A stretch of 41,498 nt of DNA from an uncultured Saprospiraceae bacterium (GTDB taxonomy: Bacteria; Bacteroidota; Bacteroidia; Chitinophagales; Saprospiraceae), in assembly GCA_938015435.1 (NCBI GenBank), contig CALLPN010000044.1:1-41498 (forward strand), read 5' to 3'. A program made the translations under genes and the position numbers. Under the pieces are notes generated by a model. It had not been told where the DNA came from. It did no database searches and was given only the letters and a program-made list of their open reading frames with translations. This document shows positions 23,345 to 32,301 of this stretch, piece after piece. The stretch's first letter is position 1, and the number at the start of each line of letters is the position of its first letter.

Positions 23345-26056
23345 TTGAATATCAGACTAAAATATATCATACTAGTTTTTCTGGGCTCTTGGGCTTCGAT
23401 CGCATCTGCCACTCATAATAGAGCTGGTGAAATCACCTATAGACAAGTCGCAGATCTTACTATAGAGATGACCGTGACTACATATACCAAGACCAGTAGT
23501 TCCACAGCAGACAGAGATACTTTAGAGATTTTTTGGGGTGATGGGACAAGTCAGTTTGTAAGTAGAACCGAAGAGCTGTTTTTGCCAAATGATGTCAAAG
23601 TAAACAAGTATGTACAAACTCATACTTACCCAGGCAGAAGTACTTATACTATCTTTTTTGAAGACCCTAACAGAGTAGCGAACATATTAAATGTTAATCC
23701 ACCCAACTCTGTAGAAGTCCCTTTCTTCTTATCTACGACCTTCACGTTTTTAGATCCTCAGTTTCAAGGGACTAATAGCAGTACTGTATTGCTTCAGCCG
23801 CCTTTAGATATTGCCTGTGTAGGACAAAGGTTTACTCATAACCCTAATGCATACGATGTAGATGGAGATAGTCTCGCTTATAGCTTAGTCACCCCACTGA
23901 TGTCAGAAGGAATGCCAATCGATCCGTATTTAACTCCTAATGAGATTAGTCCTGGAGCCAATAATATCATTTCGATGAATAGTGTTACGGGGGAATTTAT
24001 ATGGCTAGCACCTCAGATTCAAGGAGAATATAACATCGCCATACGAATCGATGAATATAGAGATGGGCTATTGCTTAATAGCATTATACGTGATATGCAA
24101 ATATTAGTTAGAGCATGTGATAGCACACCGCCAATTATAGAAGTTATAGATGAGATTTGTGTAGTAGCCGGTGATTCTATTGATATCCCAGTCAGAGTTG
24201 ACGACCTCGAGCAAAATCAGCGAGTTTCATTATCCGCTTCTGGAGGTCCTTTTGTCCAAGACACTTCTGCTGCGCAGTTGTTGGTTCCTACTGGCTTTCT
24301 TCAAGTGCCCTTTACAGCAAGATTTAGATGGAGCACGACTTGTGAGCATATATCAGAGCAGTATTACCAAGTCGTATTTAGAGCAGCAGATAATTCTTTC
24401 GGAGATTCTACAGGATTGGCAACGCTCAAAGTGTTGCGTATAAAAGTCGTCGGTCCACAACCAGAAAATCTAGATGCAGCTTCTGCAAATAGTAATATTC
24501 GATTGCGTTGGGACCTTCCTTATGCTTGCGAAGATGCAAATAACGATTACTTCCAAGGGTTTTCTGTTTGGAGAAGAGAAGGCAGTAATTCCTTTCCCAT
24601 CGATACATGTCAAGAGGGCTTAAATGGAAAAGGATATCAAAAGATAGTATTCAATACTAACATTAATGATGGCGCAGAATACTTCCATATTGATAGTAAT
24701 GTTGAAAAAGGAAAGACTTACTGTTACAGAGTTCTTGGAGAATTCGCTAGGATATCTAATTCTGGATTTCCATTTAACCATGTCAGTTCTCTACCCTCTT
24801 ATGAAATATGTGCTCAAGTAAGTCGTGATCTTCCACTTATTACAAAAGCAAGTGTAGACTCCACAGATAATGCTACTGGTTATGTACATGTCAGATGGAC
24901 TAAACCTATACCAGAAGACTTAGATACGATAACCAATTTTGCTCCTTATATATATGATATCCAACGATCTATATTAGGTGACAATAACTTTACTACTATC
25001 AATACTCAAACCGCTCTTAACTTTACCTCTATAATAGATACAAATTACTTAGACATTAATCTTAATAGTGTAGCGAATCAATATAATTATCGCGTGAAGC
25101 TAACAACAGGTAATTCTCCTAGCGGATTTGGTACTTCTGCAGAAGCGTCTACTATATATTCCGTAGCAATACCTGGAGATCAAAAAGTTGATCTTTCCTG
25201 GTCAGAAATAGATCCATGGGACAACTATCAATATGAGCTTTATAGAATAGATGACAATAATGATACTCTATTACTTGGTACTTTTGATGAGGAAAATAAC
25301 TTTAGAGATCTTATGGTCAATAACAATCGAGAGTACTGTTACTACGTGGATGCTCTTGGATCTTATGGCCTTAATAATATTGAAGATCCGCTTGAGAATA
25401 GATCTCAGAACGTATGTGTCACCCCTATTGATAATGAACCACCATGCGAATTGATATTACATGTCAATAATATTTGTGATCAAATTGGCAGTACTTTCTC
25501 ATTAGATGATTTTGTTAATCTCCTGCAATGGACTAACCCTATGGATCAATGTGATTTACCTGAAGAGTTAATGGGATTTAACATCTACTATGCGCCTAAC
25601 TTAAGCGACGAATTACAATTACTCCTTACAGCTGACAATACTGAGTTAGAGTTTGAACACATGCCTCCAAATGGTATACTTGGCTGCTATAGTGTTACGG
25701 GATTAGATTCATTAGGTAATGAATCTATGTTGAGCAATATAGTATGCGTGGACAACTGCCCATTGTATGAATTACCTAATGTATTTACACCTAATGGAGA
25801 TAGCGCTAATGACATTCTGATTCCGCGAATCAATAGATTTATCAATCGAGTAGAATTCAAACTATACAATGAATGGGGGAATTTGATTTTCGAAACGGAA
25901 GATCCAAATCTTAATTGGGATGGCAATCACAATGGAGGTAATGAAGTGCCTGCGGGCACCTATCTTTATACTTGTCGAGTGATCGAAAATAGAGTCGCTG
26001 GCGAGCAAGAACAATCTAAGCTCCTAAGAGGTTATATTAATATCATCAGAGGATAA
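23345..26056 (+). CDS. Secreted multidomain protein with T9SS type B (gliding-type, CHU_C) sorting domain
   Basis: 903-residue exported protein. The start must be the TTG at 23345, since an in-frame stop lies at 23327 and no ATG precedes the signal peptide (NIRLKYIILVFLGSWASIASA). The N-terminal ~260 residues look like β-sandwich modules, including a PKD-like THTYPGRSTYTIFF and YDVDGDSLAYSL. The middle (about 370-800) has fibronectin-III-like stretches (IRLRWDLPY, VDLSWSEID, YCYYVDALG). The C-terminus LPNVFTPNGDSANDILIP ... WGNLIFETE ... WDGNHNGG ... VPAGTYLYTCRV is the canonical gliding-motility-associated type B sorting domain, which relies on PorV-type shuttling to the surface. No catalytic motif seen; adhesin or surface-layer role is inference. 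The riboflavin synthase gene begins 10 bases later. Confidence 0.9.
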   Translation: MNIRLKYIILVFLGSWASIASATHNRAGEITYRQVADLTIEMTVTTYTKTSSSTADRDTLEIFWGDGTSQFVSRTEELFLPNDVKVNKYVQTHTYPGRSTYTIFFEDPNRVANILNVNPPNSVEVPFFLSTTFTFLDPQFQGTNSSTVLLQPPLDIACVGQRFTHNPNAYDVDGDSLAYSLVTPLMSEGMPIDPYLTPNEISPGANNIISMNSVTGEFIWLAPQIQGEYNIAIRIDEYRDGLLLNSIIRDMQILVRACDSTPPIIEVIDEICVVAGDSIDIPVRVDDLEQNQRVSLSASGGPFVQDTSAAQLLVPTGFLQVPFTARFRWSTTCEHISEQYYQVVFRAADNSFGDSTGLATLKVLRIKVVGPQPENLDAASANSNIRLRWDLPYACEDANNDYFQGFSVWRREGSNSFPIDTCQEGLNGKGYQKIVFNTNINDGAEYFHIDSNVEKGKTYCYRVLGEFARISNSGFPFNHVSSLPSYEICAQVSRDLPLITKASVDSTDNATGYVHVRWTKPIPEDLDTITNFAPYIYDIQRSILGDNNFTTINTQTALNFTSIIDTNYLDINLNSVANQYNYRVKLTTGNSPSGFGTSAEASTIYSVAIPGDQKVDLSWSEIDPWDNYQYELYRIDDNNDTLLLGTFDEENNFRDLMVNNNREYCYYVDALGSYGLNNIEDPLENRSQNVCVTPIDNEPPCELILHVNNICDQIGSTFSLDDFVNLLQWTNPMDQCDLPEELMGFNIYYAPNLSDELQLLLTADNTELEFEHMPPNGILGCYSVTGLDSLGNESMLSNIVCVDNCPLYELPNVFTPNGDSANDILIPRINRFINRVEFKLYNEWGNLIFETEDPNLNWDGNHNGGNEVPAGTYLYTCRVIENRVAGEQEQSKLLRGYINIIRG

Positions 26057-26066
26057 CCACACAATA

Positions 26067-26678
26067 ATGTTTACAGGAATAGTAGAGACTATCGGTATAG
26101 TAACTGGTATAGAAAAAGAAGGTACTAATGTACATTTCACGATACAAACTGATCTAGCAAAAGAAAGCTATATCGATCAAAGTATCTCTCATAATGGGGT
26201 ATGTCTGACTGTAGTATCCATTGAGGATGATTCTTATGTGGTTACTGCTATTCAAGAGACGCTGAAACTCACCAATCTAGGTCTATGGCAGTTAGGTGAT
26301 TCTATCAATATAGAACGAGCAATGACCGCTGACAAGCGGATGGATGGTCACTTTGTTCAAGGTCATGTAGATGGTACGGTGAAATGCTTATCTGTGTCAG
26401 ATGCTAATGGTAGTTGGAATTATAGATTTACGCTTCCTGAAGGCAAAAAGAATCTAATCATAAGCAAAGGATCTGTCACACTTAATGGCATTAGTCTCAC
26501 TGTTGTTGATCCTGATGATCAATCTTTCGGAGTGTCTATAATTCCTTATACATATGAGCATACGACAATGAAAGACATCTTAGCCGATTCTATAATCAAT
26601 ATAGAGTATGATATGATAGCCAAACATATTGTTAAAAATATTGAGCTCTACATGGATGTTTATCTCACAAAAAAGTAG
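26067..26678 (+). CDS. ribE: Riboflavin synthase, alpha subunit
   Basis: Converts two 6,7-dimethyl-8-ribityllumazine molecules to riboflavin plus the pyrimidinedione, the last step of vitamin B2 synthesis. The 203 residues form two homologous lumazine-binding barrels. The first starts MFTGIVETIGIV and contains SHNGVCLTV (about 41-49); the second has GHFVQGHVDGT and LNGISLTVV. Length and double-barrel layout are typical. It lies 10 bases after the T9SS protein, probably on the same transcript, although the functions are unrelated. No FMN riboswitch seen. The gene is also called ribC in some species. Confidence 0.96.
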   Translation: MFTGIVETIGIVTGIEKEGTNVHFTIQTDLAKESYIDQSISHNGVCLTVVSIEDDSYVVTAIQETLKLTNLGLWQLGDSINIERAMTADKRMDGHFVQGHVDGTVKCLSVSDANGSWNYRFTLPEGKKNLIISKGSVTLNGISLTVVDPDDQSFGVSIIPYTYEHTTMKDILADSIINIEYDMIAKHIVKNIELYMDVYLTKK

Positions 26679-26726
26679 TGAAGCCCTAAAAAGTAGTCCA
26701 TTGAGATTAGAACCACTTGAAGTATC

Positions 26727-27397
26727 CTAAATCCGATATCCAACCGTAAAGCTAAAATCACTTCTGTTATTGGATTCACCAAAAAGAGAATCCATTTCGT
26801 ATTTACTAAAATAACTTTCATAAGATGCTCTCAGATTTAAGTCTCTTATTCTATATCCTACACCTATGCTTCCTAAGAAATTTGATGAACGAAACTCTCC
26901 CATATCTGGGGATAATGTTTGATCCCATCCGCTAAAAAAACATCGTTGAATGTATTATCAAGATGACGTATATAACTAAAACTTAGGTCAATAAAAACGT
27001 TGGCTTTCGTAGTGTATCCTTTCCCAACTCCAACGCCGATATAACTCATGTCAAAAGAAGAATTATTTTTTGATTCTGTTCCATTATTTACATCCGAAGG
27101 AAATATCAAATTTGTCACATTATAATTCATCGTTCCAGATTTGGAGTAAAGTAATTGCACAAAAAACAAATCTCTATCATTCATGACGTAATGTACTTTT
27201 AGATAGGACAAAATATTTAGGGAATTAGATTCTACCTCACCGATAATAGACGATGTGAGGTTTTCATGAGAGAAGTTTGGTGCAGCCATCCCAACTGACA
27301 ATTCGAAATCAAAATTGTTCTGCGAAATACATTGGGAATTAATTCCAAGATAAACTGCCATCAAAATAAAAAGGGTTCTCAAATTCATAATTGTCAT
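26727..27397 (-). pseudogene. Outer-membrane β-barrel-type protein with a homopolymer frameshift
   Basis: The uninterrupted frame runs 27397 to 26873 (174 codons) and ends abruptly. Residues 1-26 are a signal peptide (ending CISQ), and the body has barrel-like strands (LKVHYVMNDRDLFFVQLLYS, YIGVGVGKGYTTKANVFIDL). At plus 26934-26940 there is a run of seven A; on the coding strand GATG-T7-AGC. Adding one T restores an open frame to a TAG at 26727-26729. It encodes NDVFFSGWDQ ... FLGSIGVGYRIRD ... FSFTVGYRI, a natural barrel ending, for about 223 residues. Either a sequencing error, a recent pseudogene, or a phase-variable slippage tract. The first ATG at 27397 and the one at 27388 are both possible starts. 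Confidence 0.8.
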
Positions 27398-27690
27398 TTC
27401 TAGTTATCGCATAAGACCGCTCTGAATCATTTAAAAAAAGCGTCTAATTATTCTCTAAATTTCGTATCGAGTATGCCTGCGACTATTACCGCACTAGAGC
27501 TAAGTTATACAATAAGTATCATATACTAACTGAGCAAAGTAAGACTGTGAAGTGCTTGCCTAATCTCTTCCTCCTTTTTGCATACTAACGTTTTACTATT
27601 AACTCACTCTATTGGCATTTATTATGTTCTGCCTTTGGTTACCTGTAACTCTTCAGAATCAAAATTAGCTTGTGCAAATGTATCTTCAAC

Positions 27691-27774
27691 TTACAAAAAG
27701 TAAATTAAAGCTACCGTTATCAAACCCATCACTAAGATTGCAATTAAAAATGTTTTCATTAGCTCTTTAAACAT
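27691..27774 (-). CDS. Tiny single-span membrane peptide (27 aa), hypothetical
   Basis: Minus-strand ORF with ATG at 27774-27772 and TAA at 27693-27691. The product begins MFKELMKTFLIAILVMGLIT and ends VALIYFL: a basic N-terminus and one hydrophobic helix of about 18 residues. AGG lies 2 bases before the ATG, too close to be a good Shine-Dalgarno site. Such micro-membrane proteins are plausible in Bacteroidota but easily arise by chance in AT-rich DNA. Confidence 0.35.
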   Translation of the reverse strand: MFKELMKTFLIAILVMGLITVALIYFL

Positions 27775-27881
27775 ACCTAAATTTTCATTTTTTCATTAAA
27801 AAATATTTCCGTTTTATTTTGTCTACTTCTTGATGATCCTTAAATACAGGTTTGATTGATAAAGGACAATGAAAACAAAAA

Positions 27882-27913
27882 AAGTGGGTAGCATCTGAAG
27901 ACACTACCCACTT
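27882..27913 (-). terminator. rpoC: Terminator of the rpoBC transcript
   Basis: Ten-base-pair stem AAGTGGGTAG / CTACCCACTT with a 12-base loop, followed on the minus strand by seven T. It sits 23 bases beyond the rpoC stop and ends the ribosomal protein-RNA polymerase unit. Confidence 0.9.
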
Positions 27914-27935
27914 ATATTTCTAAGCTACACTGAGT

Positions 27936-30900
27936 CTATAACTCAACAGCTTCTTCTTCTATCTCTAATTCTTCTTCCACTATTGGTTTAGCGGTAACGA
28001 TTAGATCCTTAAACTCTTTAAGACCTGTTCCTGCAGGAATATTCTTTCCAACAATTACATTCTCCTTAAGTCCATCAAGGAAATCTCTCTTCGCTCCTAT
28101 CGCTGCTGTACTCAGTACTTTAGTAGTCTCTTGGAATGATGCAGCTGAAATCCAACTGTAAACTCCTAATGAGGCTCTAGTGATACCCTGCAATAGCGTA
28201 CTTGACGTTGCCGCTATAGCATCTCTTACTCCGATAGTCTTTTTGTCTTCTCTTCTTAGTAATGAATTCTCTTCTCTGAGTTCTCTTACTGATACGATCT
28301 GACCTGTTCTGAATGAGCTAGACTCTCCTGGATCTTCTACTACTTTCTTATCGTAGATCCAATCATTTTGATCTAAGAATGCGTGTCTTCCTACAGCTTC
28401 CCCTTCCAAGAAACTAGTATCTCCTGGATCTTCTATAAGTACACGTCTCATCATCTGTCTTACAACAGTTTCAATATGCTTATCATTAATCGCAATACCT
28501 TGAGATCTATATACTTCCTGTACACCATTTACTAAGTACTGCTGTACTGCGAAAGGACCTTTAATCTTAAGGATATCTTGAGGAGAAGTTGCTCCATCAG
28601 AAAGCTGAGTCCCAGCTCTTACGAAATCACCTTCCTGTACAAGGATATGCTTGGATAAGTTAATTAGATATTTTTTACGTTGATCAGTTTTCTCATCATC
28701 TACAAATACCTCTCTATTACCCCTTTTGATCTTACCAAAGGATATAATACCATCTATCTCCGCTGTTACCGCAGGATTAGATGGGTTACGTGCTTCGAAT
28801 AGTTCAGTTACCCTTGGAAGACCACCGGTAATATCCTGTACACCACCTAATTTCCTTGGAATCTTAACTATCTTCTGACCTGGAAGTATTTCAGCTCCGT
28901 CTTCGATATTGATGTATGCACCCACCGGTAAGTTATAGTTTTTCAACTCTTCACCTGATGGAGATACGATCTTGATCGTAGGAATCTTCTTCTTATTTTT
29001 AGATTCTACGATTACCTTTTCAGAGTACCCAGTCTGCTCATCTCTTTCTATTCTGAATGTTATTCCTTCATCGATATCTTCGAATTGAGCAATACCACCA
29101 AACTCAGAAATGATTGTCGCATTGAACGGATCCCAGTCACAAATTACATCACCTTTCTTGATCTTTCCTTTGTTCTTCACATGAAGATCAGATCCATAAG
29201 GTAAATAATGCGTAACGAATACTTTACCAGTTTCGACATCTTTGATTCTTACTTCCCCAGATCTTGATAGTACTACATTTGTAGTCTTGTCACCATCTTT
29301 TGTAGTCGTAATTTTTACATTATCAAACTCGAGTACACCGTCAAACTTAGATACCAATTCACTTTCTTGCTTACTTACAGATGCGATACCACCGACGTGG
29401 AACGTACGAAGTGTCAACTGTGTACCAGGCTCACCAATACTCTGCGCTGCTATAATACCTACAGCATCACCTTTCTCAGCGATACGACCAGATGCCATGT
29501 TCTTACCATAACACTTAGTACATACACCATCTTTACTATCACAAGTCAGTACAGATCTGATATTTACCATCTCTACACCCTCATCATCAACATATGTTGA
29601 AATGTCATCCGTTATATATTCACCTGCCTCTAGTATAATATCATCAGTTACAGGATGTACGATATTATGTAATGTATATCTACCTCTTATTCTTTCAGCT
29701 AATGATTGAATTACGATATCATTATCCTTAAGTGAAGTAGTTTCTATTCCCCTAAGAGTAGCACAATCTACTTCACGAATAATTACGTCCTGAGATACAT
29801 CTACTAATCTTCTTGTAAGATAACCGGCATCGGCAGTCTTGAGGGCTGTATCGGCAAGACCTTTACGTGCACCGTGAGTAGAGATAAAGTACTCTAATAC
29901 TGATAGACCTTCTAAGAAGTTAGATAGTATCGGATTCTCGATAATTGCTCCTCCGGTATCACCAGACTTTCTCGGCTTAGCCATCAGACCTCTAAGTCCA
30001 CATAGCTGCTTTATCTGTTGTTTCGATCCCCTTGCACCCGAATCAAGCATCATATACACAGAGTTAAATCCTCCTTTGTGTTCTGCTAATTCCGTCATTA
30101 GGTTTTCTGTAATCTTATTATCGGCATAAGTCCACCTATCAATTACCTGATTGTATCTCTCATTACCTGTAATAAGACCCATGTTATAGTTCTCCCAAAT
30201 TTCGTCTACCTCAACTTGAGCTTCTATTAACGTTTGTTCTTTTACTGTTGGATTGATAAGATCTCCAAGGTTGAAAGATAATCCACCTCTGAATGACCAG
30301 TAAAATCCTAACTCCTTAATCTTATCAAGAAATTCTGCTGTAACCGCATAGTCAGTTCTTGTTATGATACCACTGATTACTTTCTTAAGATTTCTCTTAG
30401 TCAATAATTCATTAATAAATGGAATCATCTCAGGCACTGCTTCATTAAATATCACACGACCTACAGTAGTTTCTACTAAGTCGATAGTCATATTTCCTTC
30501 AGCGTCCTCTACCCTAGCTTTCACTTTGATAGGTGCGTGTAGATCAGCTTTACCTTCATTGTATGCGATCTGAACTTCTTCTGCAGAGTAGAATGTCATT
30601 CCCTCACCTGCTACTTTGTTAATCTTATCTTGCTTTACCTTTGTTAGATAGTAAAGACCAAGTACCATATCCTGCGAAGGAAGAGATATCGGAGAACCAT
30701 CCTGAGGGTTAAGCATGTTGTGAGCAGAAAGCATCAATACCTGTGCTTCTAAGATTGCTGCATGCGATAACGGTACGTGTACCGCCATCTGATCACCATC
30801 AAAATCGGCGTTGAATGCACCACAAACTAGAGGGTGTAATTGTATTGCCTTTCCTTCTATCAATGTTGGCTGGAATGCCTGGATAGAAAGCCTGTGAAGC

Positions 30901-32222
30901 GTTGGTGCCCTGTTTAACATTACAGGATGACCTTTCAATATATTTTCTAGTATTTCCCAGATTACTGGATCTTTTCTATCTACAAGTTTTTTCGCTGACT
31001 TTACAGTCTTTACGATACCTCTTTCGATCAACTTTCTGATTACGAAAGGCTTAAATAGCTCTGCTGCCATTCCTTTAGGAATACCACACTCATGTAATTT
31101 GAGTAAGGGTCCTACTACGATTACCGATCTACCAGAATAATCTACCCTTTTTCCAAGTAGGTTCTGACGGAAACGACCTTGCTTACCTTTAAGGATATCA
31201 GAAAGTGACTTTAATGCTCTACCACCTTCCGCTTTTACAGCATTAGATTTTCTTGAGTTATCAAACAGAGAATCTACTGCCTCTTGAAGCATTCTTTTCT
31301 CATTTCTGAGGATTACTTCTGGAGCTTTGATTTCTAAAAGACGCTTAAGTCTGTTGTTTCTAATAATTACCCTTCTATAAAGATCATTGAGATCAGAAGA
31401 AGCGAATCTACCACCATCTAGAGGTACAAGAGGTCTTAGCTCAGGTGGAATTACTGGCAAGTATTGGATGATAGCCCACTCTGGTCTATTCTCTATACGT
31501 GTCTGTCCATCTCTGAATGCTTCTACTACTCTTAGTCTCTTCAATGCTTCAGATTTTCTCTGTTGAGAAGTCTCGTTAGCTGCTTGGTGACGAAGGTCAA
31601 ATGAAAGCTGATCTAAATCCAATCTAGCCAAAAGATCATACACCGCTTCTGCACCCATCTTAGCGATGAATTTATTCGGATCTGTATCTTCCAGTAATTG
31701 ATTATCAGCTGGTAATGTATCTAATACTTCGAAGTATTCCTCCTCAGTAAGTTGTGTCATGAAGTCGATATCCGCCTCTTTCACACCTGCATTGATTACT
31801 ACATATCTTTCATAGTAAATGATTGATTCCAGTTTCTTAGAAGATAATCCAAGTAGGTAACCAATCTTATTAGGTAATGATTTGAAGAACCATATATGTA
31901 CTACTGGTACTACGAGTTTGATGTGACCCATTCTCTCTCTTCTCACTTTCTTCTCCGTCACTTCTACTCCACACCTATCACATACAATACCTTTGTATCT
32001 GATACGCTTGTATTTACCACAGTAACATTCGTAATCCTTTACAGGTCCAAATATACGTTCACAGAAGAGACCATCTCTTTCCGGCTTATATGAACGATAG
32101 TTAATGGTCTCAGGTTTGAGAACCTCACCAAATGATCTCTCTAATATATCATCCGGAGAACAAAGGCTTATCGTTATAGATTCGAATGGCTTTCGAGCAT
32201 CCTGTTTTTGTCTTTTTAGCAT
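27936..32222 (-). CDS. rpoC: RNA polymerase subunit beta'
   Basis: Largest catalytic subunit of RNA polymerase. The N-terminal zinc site has Cys66, Cys68, Cys81 and Cys84 (CYCG ... CDRCG). The active-site loop NADFDGD is at 471-477, with Mg-binding Asp473, Asp475 and Asp477. The bridge-helix/trigger-loop region contains GARKGLADTALKTADAGYLT, and the second zinc site includes CDSKDGVCTKCYG. The 1428-residue length is normal for Bacteroidota. It lies 79 bases after rpoB with no terminator between, so the two are co-transcribed and followed by an intrinsic terminator. Confidence 0.99.
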   Translation of the reverse strand: MLKRQKQDARKPFESITISLCSPDDILERSFGEVLKPETINYRSYKPERDGLFCERIFGPVKDYECYCGKYKRIRYKGIVCDRCGVEVTEKKVRRERMGHIKLVVPVVHIWFFKSLPNKIGYLLGLSSKKLESIIYYERYVVINAGVKEADIDFMTQLTEEEYFEVLDTLPADNQLLEDTDPNKFIAKMGAEAVYDLLARLDLDQLSFDLRHQAANETSQQRKSEALKRLRVVEAFRDGQTRIENRPEWAIIQYLPVIPPELRPLVPLDGGRFASSDLNDLYRRVIIRNNRLKRLLEIKAPEVILRNEKRMLQEAVDSLFDNSRKSNAVKAEGGRALKSLSDILKGKQGRFRQNLLGKRVDYSGRSVIVVGPLLKLHECGIPKGMAAELFKPFVIRKLIERGIVKTVKSAKKLVDRKDPVIWEILENILKGHPVMLNRAPTLHRLSIQAFQPTLIEGKAIQLHPLVCGAFNADFDGDQMAVHVPLSHAAILEAQVLMLSAHNMLNPQDGSPISLPSQDMVLGLYYLTKVKQDKINKVAGEGMTFYSAEEVQIAYNEGKADLHAPIKVKARVEDAEGNMTIDLVETTVGRVIFNEAVPEMIPFINELLTKRNLKKVISGIITRTDYAVTAEFLDKIKELGFYWSFRGGLSFNLGDLINPTVKEQTLIEAQVEVDEIWENYNMGLITGNERYNQVIDRWTYADNKITENLMTELAEHKGGFNSVYMMLDSGARGSKQQIKQLCGLRGLMAKPRKSGDTGGAIIENPILSNFLEGLSVLEYFISTHGARKGLADTALKTADAGYLTRRLVDVSQDVIIREVDCATLRGIETTSLKDNDIVIQSLAERIRGRYTLHNIVHPVTDDIILEAGEYITDDISTYVDDEGVEMVNIRSVLTCDSKDGVCTKCYGKNMASGRIAEKGDAVGIIAAQSIGEPGTQLTLRTFHVGGIASVSKQESELVSKFDGVLEFDNVKITTTKDGDKTTNVVLSRSGEVRIKDVETGKVFVTHYLPYGSDLHVKNKGKIKKGDVICDWDPFNATIISEFGGIAQFEDIDEGITFRIERDEQTGYSEKVIVESKNKKKIPTIKIVSPSGEELKNYNLPVGAYINIEDGAEILPGQKIVKIPRKLGGVQDITGGLPRVTELFEARNPSNPAVTAEIDGIISFGKIKRGNREVFVDDEKTDQRKKYLINLSKHILVQEGDFVRAGTQLSDGATSPQDILKIKGPFAVQQYLVNGVQEVYRSQGIAINDKHIETVVRQMMRRVLIEDPGDTSFLEGEAVGRHAFLDQNDWIYDKKVVEDPGESSSFRTGQIVSVRELREENSLLRREDKKTIGVRDAIAATSSTLLQGITRASLGVYSWISAASFQETTKVLSTAAIGAKRDFLDGLKENVIVGKNIPAGTGLKEFKDLIVTAKPIVEEELEIEEEAVEL

Positions 32223-32301
32223 AGCTATTATTAATTATAATATTAATGAATAGAATTTCTCAATCCTTACTCTAAGTCTGTTCAGTTAGTTAACCAATTC
32301 G

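Larger units (their letters stand above)
27398..27935. other. Intergenic region before the rpoC terminator
   Basis: About 540 bases. It contains a 27-codon membrane ORF (27691-27774, minus), a minus-strand TACATTTG octamer (27682-27675) matching the -7 consensus about 280 bases before the barrel gene, and the rpoC terminator at 27882-27913. I see nothing recognisable in 27400-27670. Confidence 0.5.

Noticed and set aside
26873..27397. 174-codon ORF as a complete gene
   Set aside because: Its C-terminus is out of frame after the 7-A run, while the other frame continues the barrel to a natural end.
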